From positions 357,583 to 421,582 of the forward strand of contig JBCBNV010000005.1 in the NCBI GenBank assembly GCA_039821605.1: a DNA stretch of 64,000 bases. The letters run 5' to 3'. This DNA is from CALBPI01 sp039821605 (GTDB lineage Bacteria; Pseudomonadota; Gammaproteobacteria; Steroidobacterales; Woeseiaceae). Positions 43,833-52,495 of this stretch are shown one piece after another (the first letter of the stretch is position 1; every line of letters begins with the position of its first letter). The notes under the pieces were generated by a model. That model was given only the letters and a program-made list of their open reading frames with translations. It did not search any database and was not told the origin of the DNA. The translations under genes and the position numbers were made by a program.

Positions 43833-45854
43833 ATGAAGAAGGCTAACTGTTGCGCTCTAGTCGGCGTAATGTTGCTGTCAATCGCGACATCTGCAGACGA
43901 TAATGTATTCGATTCAATAGCTTACGACGAACCGTTTCGTCCGAAATTCCACTTCTCTCCGCCGCTAGCTTGGATGAACGATCCCAACGGCATGGTGTAT
44001 TGGGACGGCGAGTATCACCTCTTCTATCAGTACCACCCCTACAGCAATGTCTGGGGCCCGATGCACTGGGGACATGCCGTCAGCCGCGATCTCGTGCACT
44101 GGGAAAACCTGCCGATAGCGCTGTACCCCGACAAAGAGGGCGCCATCTGGTCGGGGAGCGCCATCATCGACCATCAGAACACCTCGGGCCTCGGGAGCGA
44201 AGAACAACCCGCCATAGTAGCGCTCTACACGCAGCACGATCATGTTGAACACGATATTGGCACGAGTGACCGCTATCAAACGCAAGGTTTGTCCTATAGC
44301 ACAGACAACGGTCGCACGTGGAACACCTACAAAGAAAACCCTGTCCTCGACAATCCAGGCATCCGCGACTTTCGCGACCCGAAAGTCGTCTGGTTCGAGC
44401 CGCAGCAAAAATGGATCATGACACTCGCGGCATTCGACCACATCCGGTTCTACTCATCTAAGAATCTCACGGATTGGACATTCGAAAGCCGCTTCAGCGG
44501 TTGGGGTGCGTCTGAAGGAGTTTGGGAGTGTCCTGATCTCATCGAAATGCAGGTTGTCGGCGAAGATACGAAAAAACATGTCCTCATCGTGAGCATCAAT
44601 GTTGCTGCGCCGAACGGCGGTTCCGGAACCCAGTACTTCATCGGCGAGTTCGACGGCAAGACGTTTCATTTAGATGCGGAAGAAAAACAAAGGCTCGAGC
44701 GCACGCCCGCGACTTTTCCGGAAGGCGAAGTATTCGCGGACTTCGAAGACGGCCTCGGTCATTGGAAAACTAAGGGAGATGCGTTCTCTATTATCGACGG
44801 GCCTGAAGGCGACAAATCACCAATGCTGTCATCGGGCAACGATGGCGACAAGTCAACCGGGTCAATACAATCACCTGAGTTTGAGATACGAAAGCCTTAC
44901 ATCAACTTTCGGATCTCCGGCGGAGACTTCGAGGACAGCCTTGGTATACAGCTGCGTGTCGACAATGAGGTTGTGCGTAGGGATACCGGCAATAGTAGGT
45001 ATCTGCATACGATTCGGAGCTGGGACGTCAGCGAATTCCGCAACAAGCGCGCCCAAATCGAACTTTTCGATAGAGCAGAAGGCAGTTGGGGCCAGCTGGC
45101 GATTGACGATATCGTATTCGCAGACGCACCTGCGACGCCGAAACGCATCCCTGCGCGCTGGCTCGACTACGGTACGGACAACTACGCTGGCGTCACGTGG
45201 GCAAACGCTCCTGAAGGTCGGCTCGTCTTCCTTGGCTGGATGAGCAACTGGCGCTACGCCTTGAACGTACCGACGGAGCGCTGGCGTTCGGCAATGACGG
45301 TTGCCCGTGACTTGACTCTGTTTCGCTCGCCCGACGGACTCGAGTTGCGCTCGTTTCCGGTCAGTGAGCTGAACGTCAACCGAGAAAGAACGGGACGCGT
45401 TGATGAACAGATCGTCAGCGGCGAGCTCGACCTAACCATCCCCCTTAAGGTCGACTCGCCGTTGCTCGATCTCGAGCTCAGCATCGAGACGCAAGAGCCC
45501 GAACCAGTATCTCTGCAGTTTGAAAACGATATCGGTCAATCGCTGGTGTTTCGCATCAACCCAGGCGCTGCCCGCTACGAGCTGGACCGGAGTAAGTCGG
45601 GCATCGTCGACTTCTTCGAGGGGTTTGCGGCGCTGCAAACCGCGCCACTGCCTCTCGGTACGACAACCCACGACCTTCGTGTACTAATCGATCGAGCGTC
45701 GATCGAAGTGTTCGTCAACGACGGTCAAACCGTGATAACGGCTATCGTCTTCCCGGAAGCCCCGTATAGTGAGATCAAACTAATGACGCAGGGTCGGACT
45801 CGCTTGAGAGGCGCGGACGCGTATCGCGTTGCATCCATTTGGAGCAAGGACTGA
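43833..45854 (+). CDS. Secreted GH32 fructanase with inserted domain
   Basis: 673 residues from the ATG at 43833 (AGGGGGGGAGAC upstream), opening a signal peptide ALVGVMLLSIATSADD. The GH32 motifs are intact: nucleophile Asp50 in AWMNDPNGM, RDP at 181-183 and acid/base Glu232 in WECPD. Between about 290 and 440 an extra beta-sandwich-like segment interrupts the propeller; the usual RWLDYGTDNYAGVTW continues after it. The C-terminal sandwich ends SIEVFVNDG. It should hydrolyse fructans outside the cytosol; the inserted domain may bind levan. The stop codon overlaps the MFS start. Confidence 0.94.
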   Translation: MKKANCCALVGVMLLSIATSADDNVFDSIAYDEPFRPKFHFSPPLAWMNDPNGMVYWDGEYHLFYQYHPYSNVWGPMHWGHAVSRDLVHWENLPIALYPDKEGAIWSGSAIIDHQNTSGLGSEEQPAIVALYTQHDHVEHDIGTSDRYQTQGLSYSTDNGRTWNTYKENPVLDNPGIRDFRDPKVVWFEPQQKWIMTLAAFDHIRFYSSKNLTDWTFESRFSGWGASEGVWECPDLIEMQVVGEDTKKHVLIVSINVAAPNGGSGTQYFIGEFDGKTFHLDAEEKQRLERTPATFPEGEVFADFEDGLGHWKTKGDAFSIIDGPEGDKSPMLSSGNDGDKSTGSIQSPEFEIRKPYINFRISGGDFEDSLGIQLRVDNEVVRRDTGNSRYLHTIRSWDVSEFRNKRAQIELFDRAEGSWGQLAIDDIVFADAPATPKRIPARWLDYGTDNYAGVTWANAPEGRLVFLGWMSNWRYALNVPTERWRSAMTVARDLTLFRSPDGLELRSFPVSELNVNRERTGRVDEQIVSGELDLTIPLKVDSPLLDLELSIETQEPEPVSLQFENDIGQSLVFRINPGAARYELDRSKSGIVDFFEGFAALQTAPLPLGTTTHDLRVLIDRASIEVFVNDGQTVITAIVFPEAPYSEIKLMTQGRTRLRGADAYRVASIWSKD

Positions 45855-47203
45855 TGAACAGCAACTCCAGAGATGCGCAACGGACGCTTTGGTTCTGGGC
45901 GATAACCGTCGCGGTTGCGGGCTTTCTGTTCGGTTTCGACACGGCGGTTATTTCGGGTGCTGACCAGCCCATTCAGCAACTTTGGCAAACCAGTGACTTA
46001 TTCCACGGCGCCTTCATCATGTCGTCTGCGTTGTGGGGAACCGTCCTTGGTGCATTGACCGGAAACCTTCCCTGCGACCGGTTCGGCAGAAAACCGACTT
46101 TGATTGCCATAGGTGTCTTGTACCTGTTGTCCGCACTTGGTTCTGCGGTGGCTCCAGATCCATACACCTTTTCGATAATGCGCTTTATCGGCGGTGTCGG
46201 CGTCGGCATTTCATCCATTGCCGTGCCAGCGTTCATCTCTGAAGTAGCACCGGCTGCCAAACGCGGACGGCTGGTCGCCCTTTATCAGTTCCAAATCGTA
46301 TTCGGCATCCTGATCGCGTACTTCTCCAACTTCCTGCTGACATCCACCTTGCAGCTCGACTGGCGCTGGATGTTGGGAATCGAAGCTATACCCGCTGCGA
46401 TTTATCTGGCGTTGGTCCTTCGCGTGCCGGAGAGCCCGCGCTGGCTGCTCGTGCACGGCCAAGACGAAGCAAAAGCGCGCGCCGTGATCAGCTCCGTAAA
46501 CCCTGAACACGTAGACAGAGTGATCGCGGACATCAAGGAGGGCCTGAAAACCTTCGCAAGCGATCGACTGTTTGAGAAGCAATACAGCTGGCCCATCATG
46601 CTCGCCTTCCTGATCGCGTTCTTCAACCAGCTGTCGGGCATCAATTTTGTTATCTACTTCGCGCCGCGAATATTCGGACTTGCGGGCCTAGACAGCAGTG
46701 GTGCACTGCTGTCGACAACTGGCATCGGCATTGTAAATCTGCTCTTCACAATGCTAGGCGTCTATCTAATTGATCGTGCTGGAAGAAAATTCCTGATGAC
46801 GATCGGCTCGATCGGCTACATCGTGTCGCTCGTCGCTGTGGCCTGGTCTTTCTACACGGGCGCCGGCGGCATGATCATCGTCTTATTCCTATTTCTGTTC
46901 ATTGCCTCCCATGCTATTGGTCAGGGCGCCGTTATCTGGGTGTTCATTGCGGAGATCTTTCCGAACAGAGTTCGTTCGAAAGGGCAATCGCTGGGAAGCG
47001 GCACGCATTGGGTATTCGCAGCGATGATTGCACTACTAATGCCCTATGCTCTATCGACTTTCAGTGGTCAAGCCATATTTGGCTTTTTCGCGTTCATGAT
47101 GTTGCTGCAGTTCGCATGGGTGCTACTCGTTATGCCGGAGACAAAAGGTCGAACATTGGAGTCTCTGGCAAGGGGTATCGCGATCGAGCACAAGATCAGC
47201 TAG
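45854..47203 (+). CDS. MFS sugar porter
   Basis: 449 residues from the ATG at 45854 (GGAGCAAGGA upstream), which overlaps the GH32 stop as TGATG. Twelve membrane segments with the sugar-porter motifs: GFDTAVISG, DRFGRKPTL, RVPESPRWLLVHGQ, QLSGINFVIYFAP, DRAGRKFLM and PETKGRTLE. It should carry fructose, sucrose or glucose released by the secreted GH32 enzyme, complementing the ABC importer. It runs convergently into the gene at 47200, overlapping it by four bases. Confidence 0.95.
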   Translation: MNSNSRDAQRTLWFWAITVAVAGFLFGFDTAVISGADQPIQQLWQTSDLFHGAFIMSSALWGTVLGALTGNLPCDRFGRKPTLIAIGVLYLLSALGSAVAPDPYTFSIMRFIGGVGVGISSIAVPAFISEVAPAAKRGRLVALYQFQIVFGILIAYFSNFLLTSTLQLDWRWMLGIEAIPAAIYLALVLRVPESPRWLLVHGQDEAKARAVISSVNPEHVDRVIADIKEGLKTFASDRLFEKQYSWPIMLAFLIAFFNQLSGINFVIYFAPRIFGLAGLDSSGALLSTTGIGIVNLLFTMLGVYLIDRAGRKFLMTIGSIGYIVSLVAVAWSFYTGAGGMIIVLFLFLFIASHAIGQGAVIWVFIAEIFPNRVRSKGQSLGSGTHWVFAAMIALLMPYALSTFSGQAIFGFFAFMMLLQFAWVLLVMPETKGRTLESLARGIAIEHKIS

Positions 47204-47703
47204 TTCGTGGGCTTCTGGCTGGATCGTCGCAGCAACGCCACAATTGACTCCAAGTCGGTCTGTAGCACCGCGATGTCTTCCGCGACCTGCTTAATATCGT
47301 CGGCAGACTTGTGCTCTGCAATAGGGAGGATCTTGTGTTTGGTCTTTTTGATGTTAAAGAGCTTTAGTTCTTTAGGTTTGCCGGCCTCATGCCCAAACAC
47401 ACCGTGCACATACCTGTTTCGTTCACGGTTCAATCGATCAACTTCGGAAGCAATACCCCGCAGCTTATCGGTCAGAAGCTGATTCTTAATCCATGGTTGA
47501 CTCAATGCCCGAAATACGTCGAGTTTGCGTACGGCGCCAGGCCAATAGGTCAACAGCCGGCCTCGCTTTGGATCAAGGTCCAGAACATGCCATATGACTT
47601 CCTGCAAATGAACTTCGACCATATTCCAGCGTGCCGCAATTTCGCCTATGTAACGATAGTATTTCGCCGGCAAGTTGCGCGGCTTGTGATGCCAGATAGC
47701 CAT
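47200..47703 (-). CDS. Hypothetical protein, possible HEPN domain
   Basis: 167 residues, mostly helical. Residues 95-100 read RNRYVH, the R-x4-H motif with R-N seen in HEPN ribonucleases, placed after a helical first half; a charged, coiled-coil-like C-terminus follows (KSADDIKQVAEDIAVLQTDLE). No signal peptide. I recognise no closer family. It stands alone at the end of the fructan locus, convergent with the porter, near XRE and integrase genes, which is the usual setting for island defence or toxin genes. A partner antitoxin is not obvious. Function unknown. Confidence 0.6.
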   Translation of the reverse strand: MAIWHHKPRNLPAKYYRYIGEIAARWNMVEVHLQEVIWHVLDLDPKRGRLLTYWPGAVRKLDVFRALSQPWIKNQLLTDKLRGIASEVDRLNRERNRYVHGVFGHEAGKPKELKLFNIKKTKHKILPIAEHKSADDIKQVAEDIAVLQTDLESIVALLRRSSQKPTN

Positions 47704-48121
47704 CTGCTAAGTATAGCGAACAGGATCTGCAACCAAACCGACTGTATTGACGCAGCGCTCTGAGCAGTCGATCGACAGTTGGCCCGGCCTTCGATCATCT
47801 GGCAACTATCCAGGCGGCCTTCTGAGCAGCCAAGCTACGCCGGAACCCTCGGTTCGGAGAAACGCGTAACGCGCGCGAAACCCCAACATCGTTTGACACG
47901 ATTAACTATCGATTCGGTGCAGCGAATCCGCTATTACGACCATTACTGTTGCCTGTCGCCGTTTGTTGACTGCGCGTGAAGAATGTCGCCGATTCTTGAC
48001 ATGATGTCAGCCGCCATAGATTGACTTCAGGTCAGCCGTGCTTGTCCCAGGTCATCGAATCCGGACGGGATGTCAGTCGCCATTGACACGCAGTCTCTAC
48101 GGCCTTCACTAAGGATCTGCC
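47704..48121. other. 418-bp gene-free spacer
   Basis: No convincing gene on either strand. Its right half holds the repeat cluster described separately; the left half shows no clear signal. The promoter of the rightward XRE gene must lie at its right end. Confidence 0.6.
47954..48088. repeat. Cluster of TGTCGCCG/TTGAC repeats
   Basis: Four or five related elements in 135 bp: TGTCGCCGTTTGTTGAC (47954-47970), TGTCGCCGATTCTTGAC (47984-48000), longer versions at 48005-48025 and about 48029-48054, and TGTCAGTCGCCATTGACA (48071-48088). Each starts TGTC and ends TTGAC or similar. They could be operators for the adjacent XRE gene or transposon-end binding sites. Confidence 0.65.
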
Positions 48122-48460
48122 ATGGAACATCTATCAAACAAGATTAGAGAGCTGCGATTCAAGAACGGCGAAATGACGCAGAAGGAACTCGCCACGTTGA
48201 TCGGCGTGAGTCGGCAAACGATCAACGCAATCGAAAACAATCGCTACGCGCCGTCCATCAAGATCGTTATTCGCATGGCCGATGTTTTTCATACGTCTGT
48301 CGAGAGCGTCTTCAACTATGAGTACGAGGGGCAACCTGAAAGGATGATTATCACGATCAAGTTGCAAGATAAAGTTCCTGCAATAACGCGTCGGAACGAA
48401 GACAGAGCCGCGTCACTACCAGCGCCGAGCGCTGTAGTGACGCGGCACCGAAACCGTTAA
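48122..48460 (+). CDS. XRE family transcriptional regulator
   Basis: 112 residues with a helix-turn-helix (MTQKELATLIGVSRQTINAIENNRYAPSIK, given here as family features) followed by IVIRMADVFHTSVESVFNYE, the YozG/Xre small regulator layout. The C-terminal part is basic and poorly conserved. It lies to the right of the repeat cluster in island DNA and probably controls its own promoter there. A hairpin at 48526-48562 follows it. Confidence 0.88.
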   Translation: MEHLSNKIRELRFKNGEMTQKELATLIGVSRQTINAIENNRYAPSIKIVIRMADVFHTSVESVFNYEYEGQPERMIITIKLQDKVPAITRRNEDRAASLPAPSAVVTRHRNR

Positions 48461-48525
48461 GCCACGCAGCTTTCGGTTGCATTTCCGTGCGTTCTGCATG
48501 GATGACGCACGCTCTATCGGTATCA

Positions 48526-48562
48526 ACAGAAAACCCGATCAATAGTTGTCAGGGTTTTCTGT
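48526..48562 (+). terminator. Hairpin downstream of the XRE gene
   Basis: ACAGAAAACCC and GGGTTTTCTGT form an 11-base perfect stem around 15 bases, 66 bp after the stop. The run that follows is not T-rich. A second hairpin CCGCCC-GTA-GGGCGG lies at 48639-48653. The 431-bp gap 48461-48891 shows no gene. Confidence 0.55.
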
Positions 48563-48891
48563 TCGTCCCCTCGCACCGCTCCGATAGGCTCTCCCTCATT
48601 GAGCCGCGGCCACTGCGGGAAAAGTGGCAACCCATAGCCCGCCCGTAGGGCGGATCGTTCATCACAACACTAAAGGAGGTAACCACCTTAGAAAACTGCG
48701 CTGCAGCCCTCGGGCTCACTGGTAGTCATCGATCGACTCCGACGCTGTCGGACGCTCGATGAACCTAATCACGGCTTCAGGCTGTACGGGACTGGTGTCC
48801 CATCGACCCTTGTTCTGAGTCTTCTCAGACTTCGTTTGCCATCCGTGGCGGTGAAGTGGTCATACAAACTCACCAACCAATGATATGCACC

Positions 48892-49758
48892 ATGAGAACC
48901 CTGAACTATCAGTTAAAGCAGCTATGCCAACACAACCGGGACGGGAGCTACGGAACCCAGAACGGACGATCCCGAATGCTGAGTCTGATGGCCAACCAGC
49001 TCTACGAACTGGGTTACCGGCAGATGAACGCTCAGTCTCTGAAACCGAAACACGTCGAGGCGCTGACCCAGCTCTGGGAGCAGCAGGGCATCAGCATCGG
49101 GACGAGAAAGAACCGTCTTTCAGTCCTCCGCTGATGGGCGAAGAAGATCGGCAAGCAGAATGTCGTAGCCCGAGACAACGAGGCTTACGGTATCGGTAGC
49201 CGAACTTACGTCGCCAAAGCCACGAGGGCTCAGGAACTGGATGAATCGAAGCTTAAGGAGATCACGGATCCGAACGTCTTAATCTCCGTTCGACTACAGG
49301 CAGCCTTCGGGCTCCGCCGAGAGGAAGCTATCAAGTTCAACCCAACCTACGCCGATCAGGGCGACTACATTCGTCTGAAGTCGGGCTGGACCAAAGGAGG
49401 CCGGCCGAGAACGGTGCCGATCACGAACGATGCTCAGCGCCAATTGCTCGAAGAGGCTAAGACGTTGGCCAACGGCGGATCCGTAATCCCGCCTCACCTG
49501 AAGTACGTTCAGCAGCTTCGACGCTATGAGCGCCAGCTCCGTAACGCCGGGCTTCTGAAGCTCCACGGTTTACGGCATGCCTATGCACAGCGGCGCTACG
49601 AAGAACTGACCGGCTGGAAAGCCCCTGCTGCCGGTGGCCCAGCTGCAAAATCCCTCACATCCGATCAACGCGCGCTTGATAAGGGAGCGCGCGAGACGCT
49701 GGCTCGAGAGCTGGGCCATGAGCGTGAAGCCATCTCTGCGGTCTACCTGGGTCGATGA
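48892..49758 (+). pseudogene. Tyrosine recombinase with in-frame stop
   Basis: From the ATG at 48892 the frame reads an integrase N-terminus (MRTLNYQLKQLCQHNRDGS) to a TGA at 49132-49134, then continues in the same frame as WAKKIGKQN to 49758. All catalytic features lie after the stop: FGLRREEAIKF (Arg), WTKGGRPRTVPI (Lys), LHGLRHAYAQRR (His-x-x-Arg) and ISAVYLGR (Tyr). It resembles the integrases with an ICE/SXT-like core domain. One base change explains the defect; a sequencing error is also possible. Confidence 0.75.
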
Positions 49759-50114
49759 AAACTGAGCGCGAACCACCCCCAATCCTTCCACGCCTACTGC
49801 GCTTCCGGGACGCCCCTCGTTACCTCGGTATGGACCGCAACCGCTTCAATCAAGAAGTTAGACCGCATCTCGTCGAGGTCCCGATCGGGCGCCAGGGCAT
49901 CGCCTTCGACCGTCTTGAACTCGATGCCTGGGTCGACCAGTATGTTGCGTGCAACGGGCGTCCCGCCGAAAGGAGTCATCTATGGGACGCAAAAAATCAC
50001 CAGGCCTTACGAAGAGAGGCCGCACGTGGTGGATCGACAAACGAATCTCGGGGTACGGAAGAGTGGCGGAAAGCTGTCGAACGACTAGTCTCGCGGAGGC
50101 AGAGGAGTTCCTAG
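49755..50114 (+). CDS. Excisionase-like helix-turn-helix protein
   Basis: 119 residues. LLRFRDAPRYLGMDRNRFNQEVRP is an AlpA/excisionase-type DNA-binding segment, then IGRQGIAFDRLELDAWVDQYVA. The tail WDAKNHQALRREA continues across the start of the integrase gene in another frame, and I recall similar tails in relatives, so the 133-bp overlap seems genuine. It overlaps the end of the broken integrase by four bases (ATGA). It probably directs excision together with the integrase downstream. Confidence 0.65.
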   Translation: MKTEREPPPILPRLLRFRDAPRYLGMDRNRFNQEVRPHLVEVPIGRQGIAFDRLELDAWVDQYVACNGRPAERSHLWDAKNHQALRREAARGGSTNESRGTEEWRKAVERLVSRRQRSS

Positions 50115-51097
50115 CGTTTCGTCTTAACGAGATACGCAACGCCATGGTCTACGGCGTTCGACCGGTCCGCACGTTTCAACAAGCTGCCATCAAGTTCTTG
50201 GAAGACCACGAAGATCGAAAGCTCATCGAGCGCTATACGTTCGCGTTTGAGCGCGTAATGTCGCACATCGGGCATCTACGGCTCGATCGTATTCATAACG
50301 ACACGCTATCGAGCTATCGCCGAACCCGTCGCGCAGACGGTGTTTCAGCCGGCACGATCAACAAAGAACTGAGCTGTGTTCGCCGAGTTCTCAACTTAGC
50401 TGCACGCGTATGGCGTCACGACAACGGCATGTCATGGCTAGATGCTCCGCCTTTGATCGAAATGGAGCGAGGAGCCAAGCGACGTCCCTACCCACTAAGC
50501 TGGGAGGAGCAAGACCGACTGTTCAAGGAACTCCCTGGGCATCTGCAGCGCCTCGCGCTTTATAAGGTGAACACGGGATGCCGGAAGAACGAAGTCTTGC
50601 AGCTACGTTGGGATTGGGAAGTCAGAGTGCCGGAGCTGCAAACGAGCGTTTTCATCTTGCCGTCAACCGACACCTTACAAACCAAGAACGGGCAAGAGCG
50701 CTTAGTCGTGCTGAACTCAATCGCGCGACGCATAGTGAATGAGCAGCGTGGTAAGCACCCGGAGTTTGTATTCACGTACAGAGGAAAGCAGACGAAGAGC
50801 ATTCAGAATTCCGGCTGGAAGCTCGCAAGACAACGGGCGGGACTACAGCAAGTGCGTGTGCACGATCTCCGTCATACCTTCGGACATCGCCTTCGAGCTG
50901 CTGGCGTTAGCTACGAAGATCGGCAAGATCTACTCGGGCACAAGTCTGATCGCATGACCACACACTACTCGGCACCAGGCATCGCAAGACTGATCGAAGC
51001 GGCCGAAAAAGTGTGTGTTCGGAGGCCGAATACGGTGCTGCGGATTGCCGGTCACACAAATCTCACACAATCGCGTCAAGTCACGAAAGCGGTTTAG
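49982..51097 (+). CDS. int: Tyrosine recombinase (island integrase)
   Basis: 371 residues from the ATG at 49982, which has AAAGGAG just upstream; the frame opens earlier at 49949 without a better signal. The N-terminal Arm-binding part starts GRTWWIDKRISGYG, the SAM-like domain has TFQQAAIKFLEDH, and the catalytic set is intact: GCRKNEVLQLRW (Arg), VHDLRHTFGHRLR (His-x-x-Arg), LLGHKSDRMTTHYS (His and Tyr). It ends 37 bp before the right tRNA-Arg fragment, the usual place for the integrase of a tRNA-targeted island. Confidence 0.93.
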   Translation: MGRKKSPGLTKRGRTWWIDKRISGYGRVAESCRTTSLAEAEEFLAFRLNEIRNAMVYGVRPVRTFQQAAIKFLEDHEDRKLIERYTFAFERVMSHIGHLRLDRIHNDTLSSYRRTRRADGVSAGTINKELSCVRRVLNLAARVWRHDNGMSWLDAPPLIEMERGAKRRPYPLSWEEQDRLFKELPGHLQRLALYKVNTGCRKNEVLQLRWDWEVRVPELQTSVFILPSTDTLQTKNGQERLVVLNSIARRIVNEQRGKHPEFVFTYRGKQTKSIQNSGWKLARQRAGLQQVRVHDLRHTFGHRLRAAGVSYEDRQDLLGHKSDRMTTHYSAPGIARLIEAAEKVCVRRPNTVLRIAGHTNLTQSRQVTKAV

Positions 51098-51134
51098 GAG
51101 GGCCGTTCGTAAATAACTGAAGGAAAAGGGGGAT

Positions 51135-51180
51135 TTGGCGCGCCCGGCAAGATTCGAACTTGCGACCCCTGCCTTCGGAG
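51135..51180 (-). repeat. tRNA-Arg(CCG) 3' fragment, right attachment-like site
   Basis: Minus-strand sequence from the anticodon loop (CTCCGAAGGCAGGGGTC) through a T-arm with paired GCAAG/CTTGC stem and normal TTCGAAT loop to the acceptor end. Matches the left copy at 41 of 46 positions. The bases after 51180 do not continue into the 5' half of a tRNA. Confidence 0.8.
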
Positions 51181-51380
51181 GGCTAAACCTGTCTAATGTG
51201 CAAGTCGTTCTCGATCGGCGCCAATCCGTATCCTATTGATATTTGGCGGATAAACGACTTCTTGCTTGGACGCCGATTTGCACCGACTAACCTCTTTCCT
51301 GTCAGTCACCGTCAAAACTGGTCACGAAATAGGGTACGAATTCGCACCACTTCTTGTCCTGTTGACCCCCTCCCGATTAT

Positions 51381-52196
51381 CTAGACACTTTGCGATAGAA
51401 AATCCGGAGTGTTTTGATGCTCGGTGACGAACTCATTCGGCGTCAAGTCTCCGAGCGATTGATGCGGCCTGTACTCGTTATAATCGACCCGCCAAGCTTC
51501 GATTTTTTCCTGCGCATCGTCAAGCGACAAGAACCAGTTCAGATTCAGACACTCGTCGCGAAAGCTGCCGTTGAATGATTCGATGAATGGATTATCCGTT
51601 GGTTTACCCGGTCTTGAAAAGTCGAGCGTGACATCGTTTTCATAAGCCCACAGATCCAGTGCTTTCGAGATGAACTCGCTGCCATTGTCGACCTGGATGC
51701 GCTTCGGTGCGCTGCGCATCGAACAGATGTGCTCGACAGCGTCCACGACATCGTTTCCGCGAAGGTTGCGATCCACGGTGATTGCTAGGCACTCGCGGCT
51801 AAAATTATCGACTACAGTTAACGCCCGGATACGATTGCCATTGAACAGGCTATCGGCAACGAAGTCCATGCTCCAGCACTCATTGACGGTAGAGAGGTCT
51901 GGTCGCTCCATGCGGTGTGCAGCTGCCACTCGGCGACGCGGTCTGCGCCGACGCAGGTTCAGCCCTTCCTCGCAGTAAATGCGATGCGTCTTCTTGTGGT
52001 TGATCGGCCAGCCCTCACGACGCATCAGCGTGTGGATACGCCACGTGCCGTAGCGAACACGCTCTTCAGCAATCTCTCGAATGCGCTGACGCTCCGCACG
52101 ATCGTCGCGTGGGTGCGCCTTGTAGTAAAAGTACGATCTCGATAGCCCCACAAGGCTCGCCGCGCGACGTTTACTACACCGATAGGCGCACACCAT
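51381..52196 (-). CDS. IS3 family transposase OrfB
   Basis: 271 residues with the HTH_21 part [21 protein letters not shown] and an rve/DDE catalytic domain ([63 protein letters not shown]), which shows the three acidic residues. The C-terminus [18 protein letters not shown] is standard. The frame runs back into orfA, reading [15 protein letters not shown] after an A7 slippery run at 52236-52242, so the active protein should be an OrfAB fusion. It probably cannot form here because orfA has a stop. Confidence 0.92.
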   Translation of the reverse strand: MVCAYRCSKRRAASLVGLSRSYFYYKAHPRDDRAERQRIREIAEERVRYGTWRIHTLMRREGWPINHKKTHRIYCEEGLNLRRRRPRRRVAAAHRMERPDLSTVNECWSMDFVADSLFNGNRIRALTVVDNFSRECLAITVDRNLRGNDVVDAVEHICSMRSAPKRIQVDNGSEFISKALDLWAYENDVTLDFSRPGKPTDNPFIESFNGSFRDECLNLNWFLSLDDAQEKIEAWRVDYNEYRPHQSLGDLTPNEFVTEHQNTPDFLSQSV

Positions 52197-52228
52197 GTGG
52201 TGCGCGAGCTCTCTGCGACGCGCGGGCT

Positions 52229-52495
52229 TCAGAGCTTTTTTTGAATCACGTCCTGCAGCATCTCTTTGTCGAGACTCAGGTCTGCGACCATCTTCTTCAA
52301 GCGCGCGTTCTCTGACTCCAACTGCTTAAGCCGGCGCAGCTCCGAGACGCCTAGACCACCGTACTTCTTCTTCCAGTTGTAAAATGTCGCTTGCGAGATA
52401 CCGAACTTGCGGCAAATCTCTTCAACACGCGTTCCGGTCTGCGCTTGGCGTAACGCAAACGCAATCTAATCTTCGGTATATTTTGACTTCGTCAT
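52229..52495 (-). pseudogene. IS3 family OrfA with premature stop
   Basis: From the ATG at 52495 it reads MTKSKYTED, then TAG (52466-52468) in place of the usual CAG, then IAFALRQAQTGTRVEEICRK, FGISQATFYNWKKKYGGLG and [20 protein letters not shown], ending QDVIQKKL. The helix-turn-helix and leucine zipper are intact after the stop. Without readthrough or internal initiation the transposase fusion is lost. IS51/IS407-like group. Confidence 0.85.

Larger units (their letters stand above)
32707..51180. mobile_element. Integrated genomic island carrying fructan utilisation genes
   Basis: An 18.5-kb segment bounded by two direct copies of a tRNA-Arg(CCG) 3' half (32707-32752 and 51135-51180). A tyrosine recombinase gene ends 37 bp before the right copy. 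Gene content between them is a self-contained sugar utilisation locus and mobile-element-style genes (excisionase-like, two integrases, XRE regulator). By eye the DNA is less GC-rich than both flanks. The 5' half of the tRNA is not next to either copy, so the intact target gene must lie elsewhere, probably to the right beyond a second insertion. Confidence 0.8.

Noticed and set aside
51375..51383. GATTATCTA direct repeat (also at 52537-52545) as an IS target duplication
   Set aside because: The left copy lies within the transposase gene end and inside the terminal repeats, so it cannot be a target duplication.
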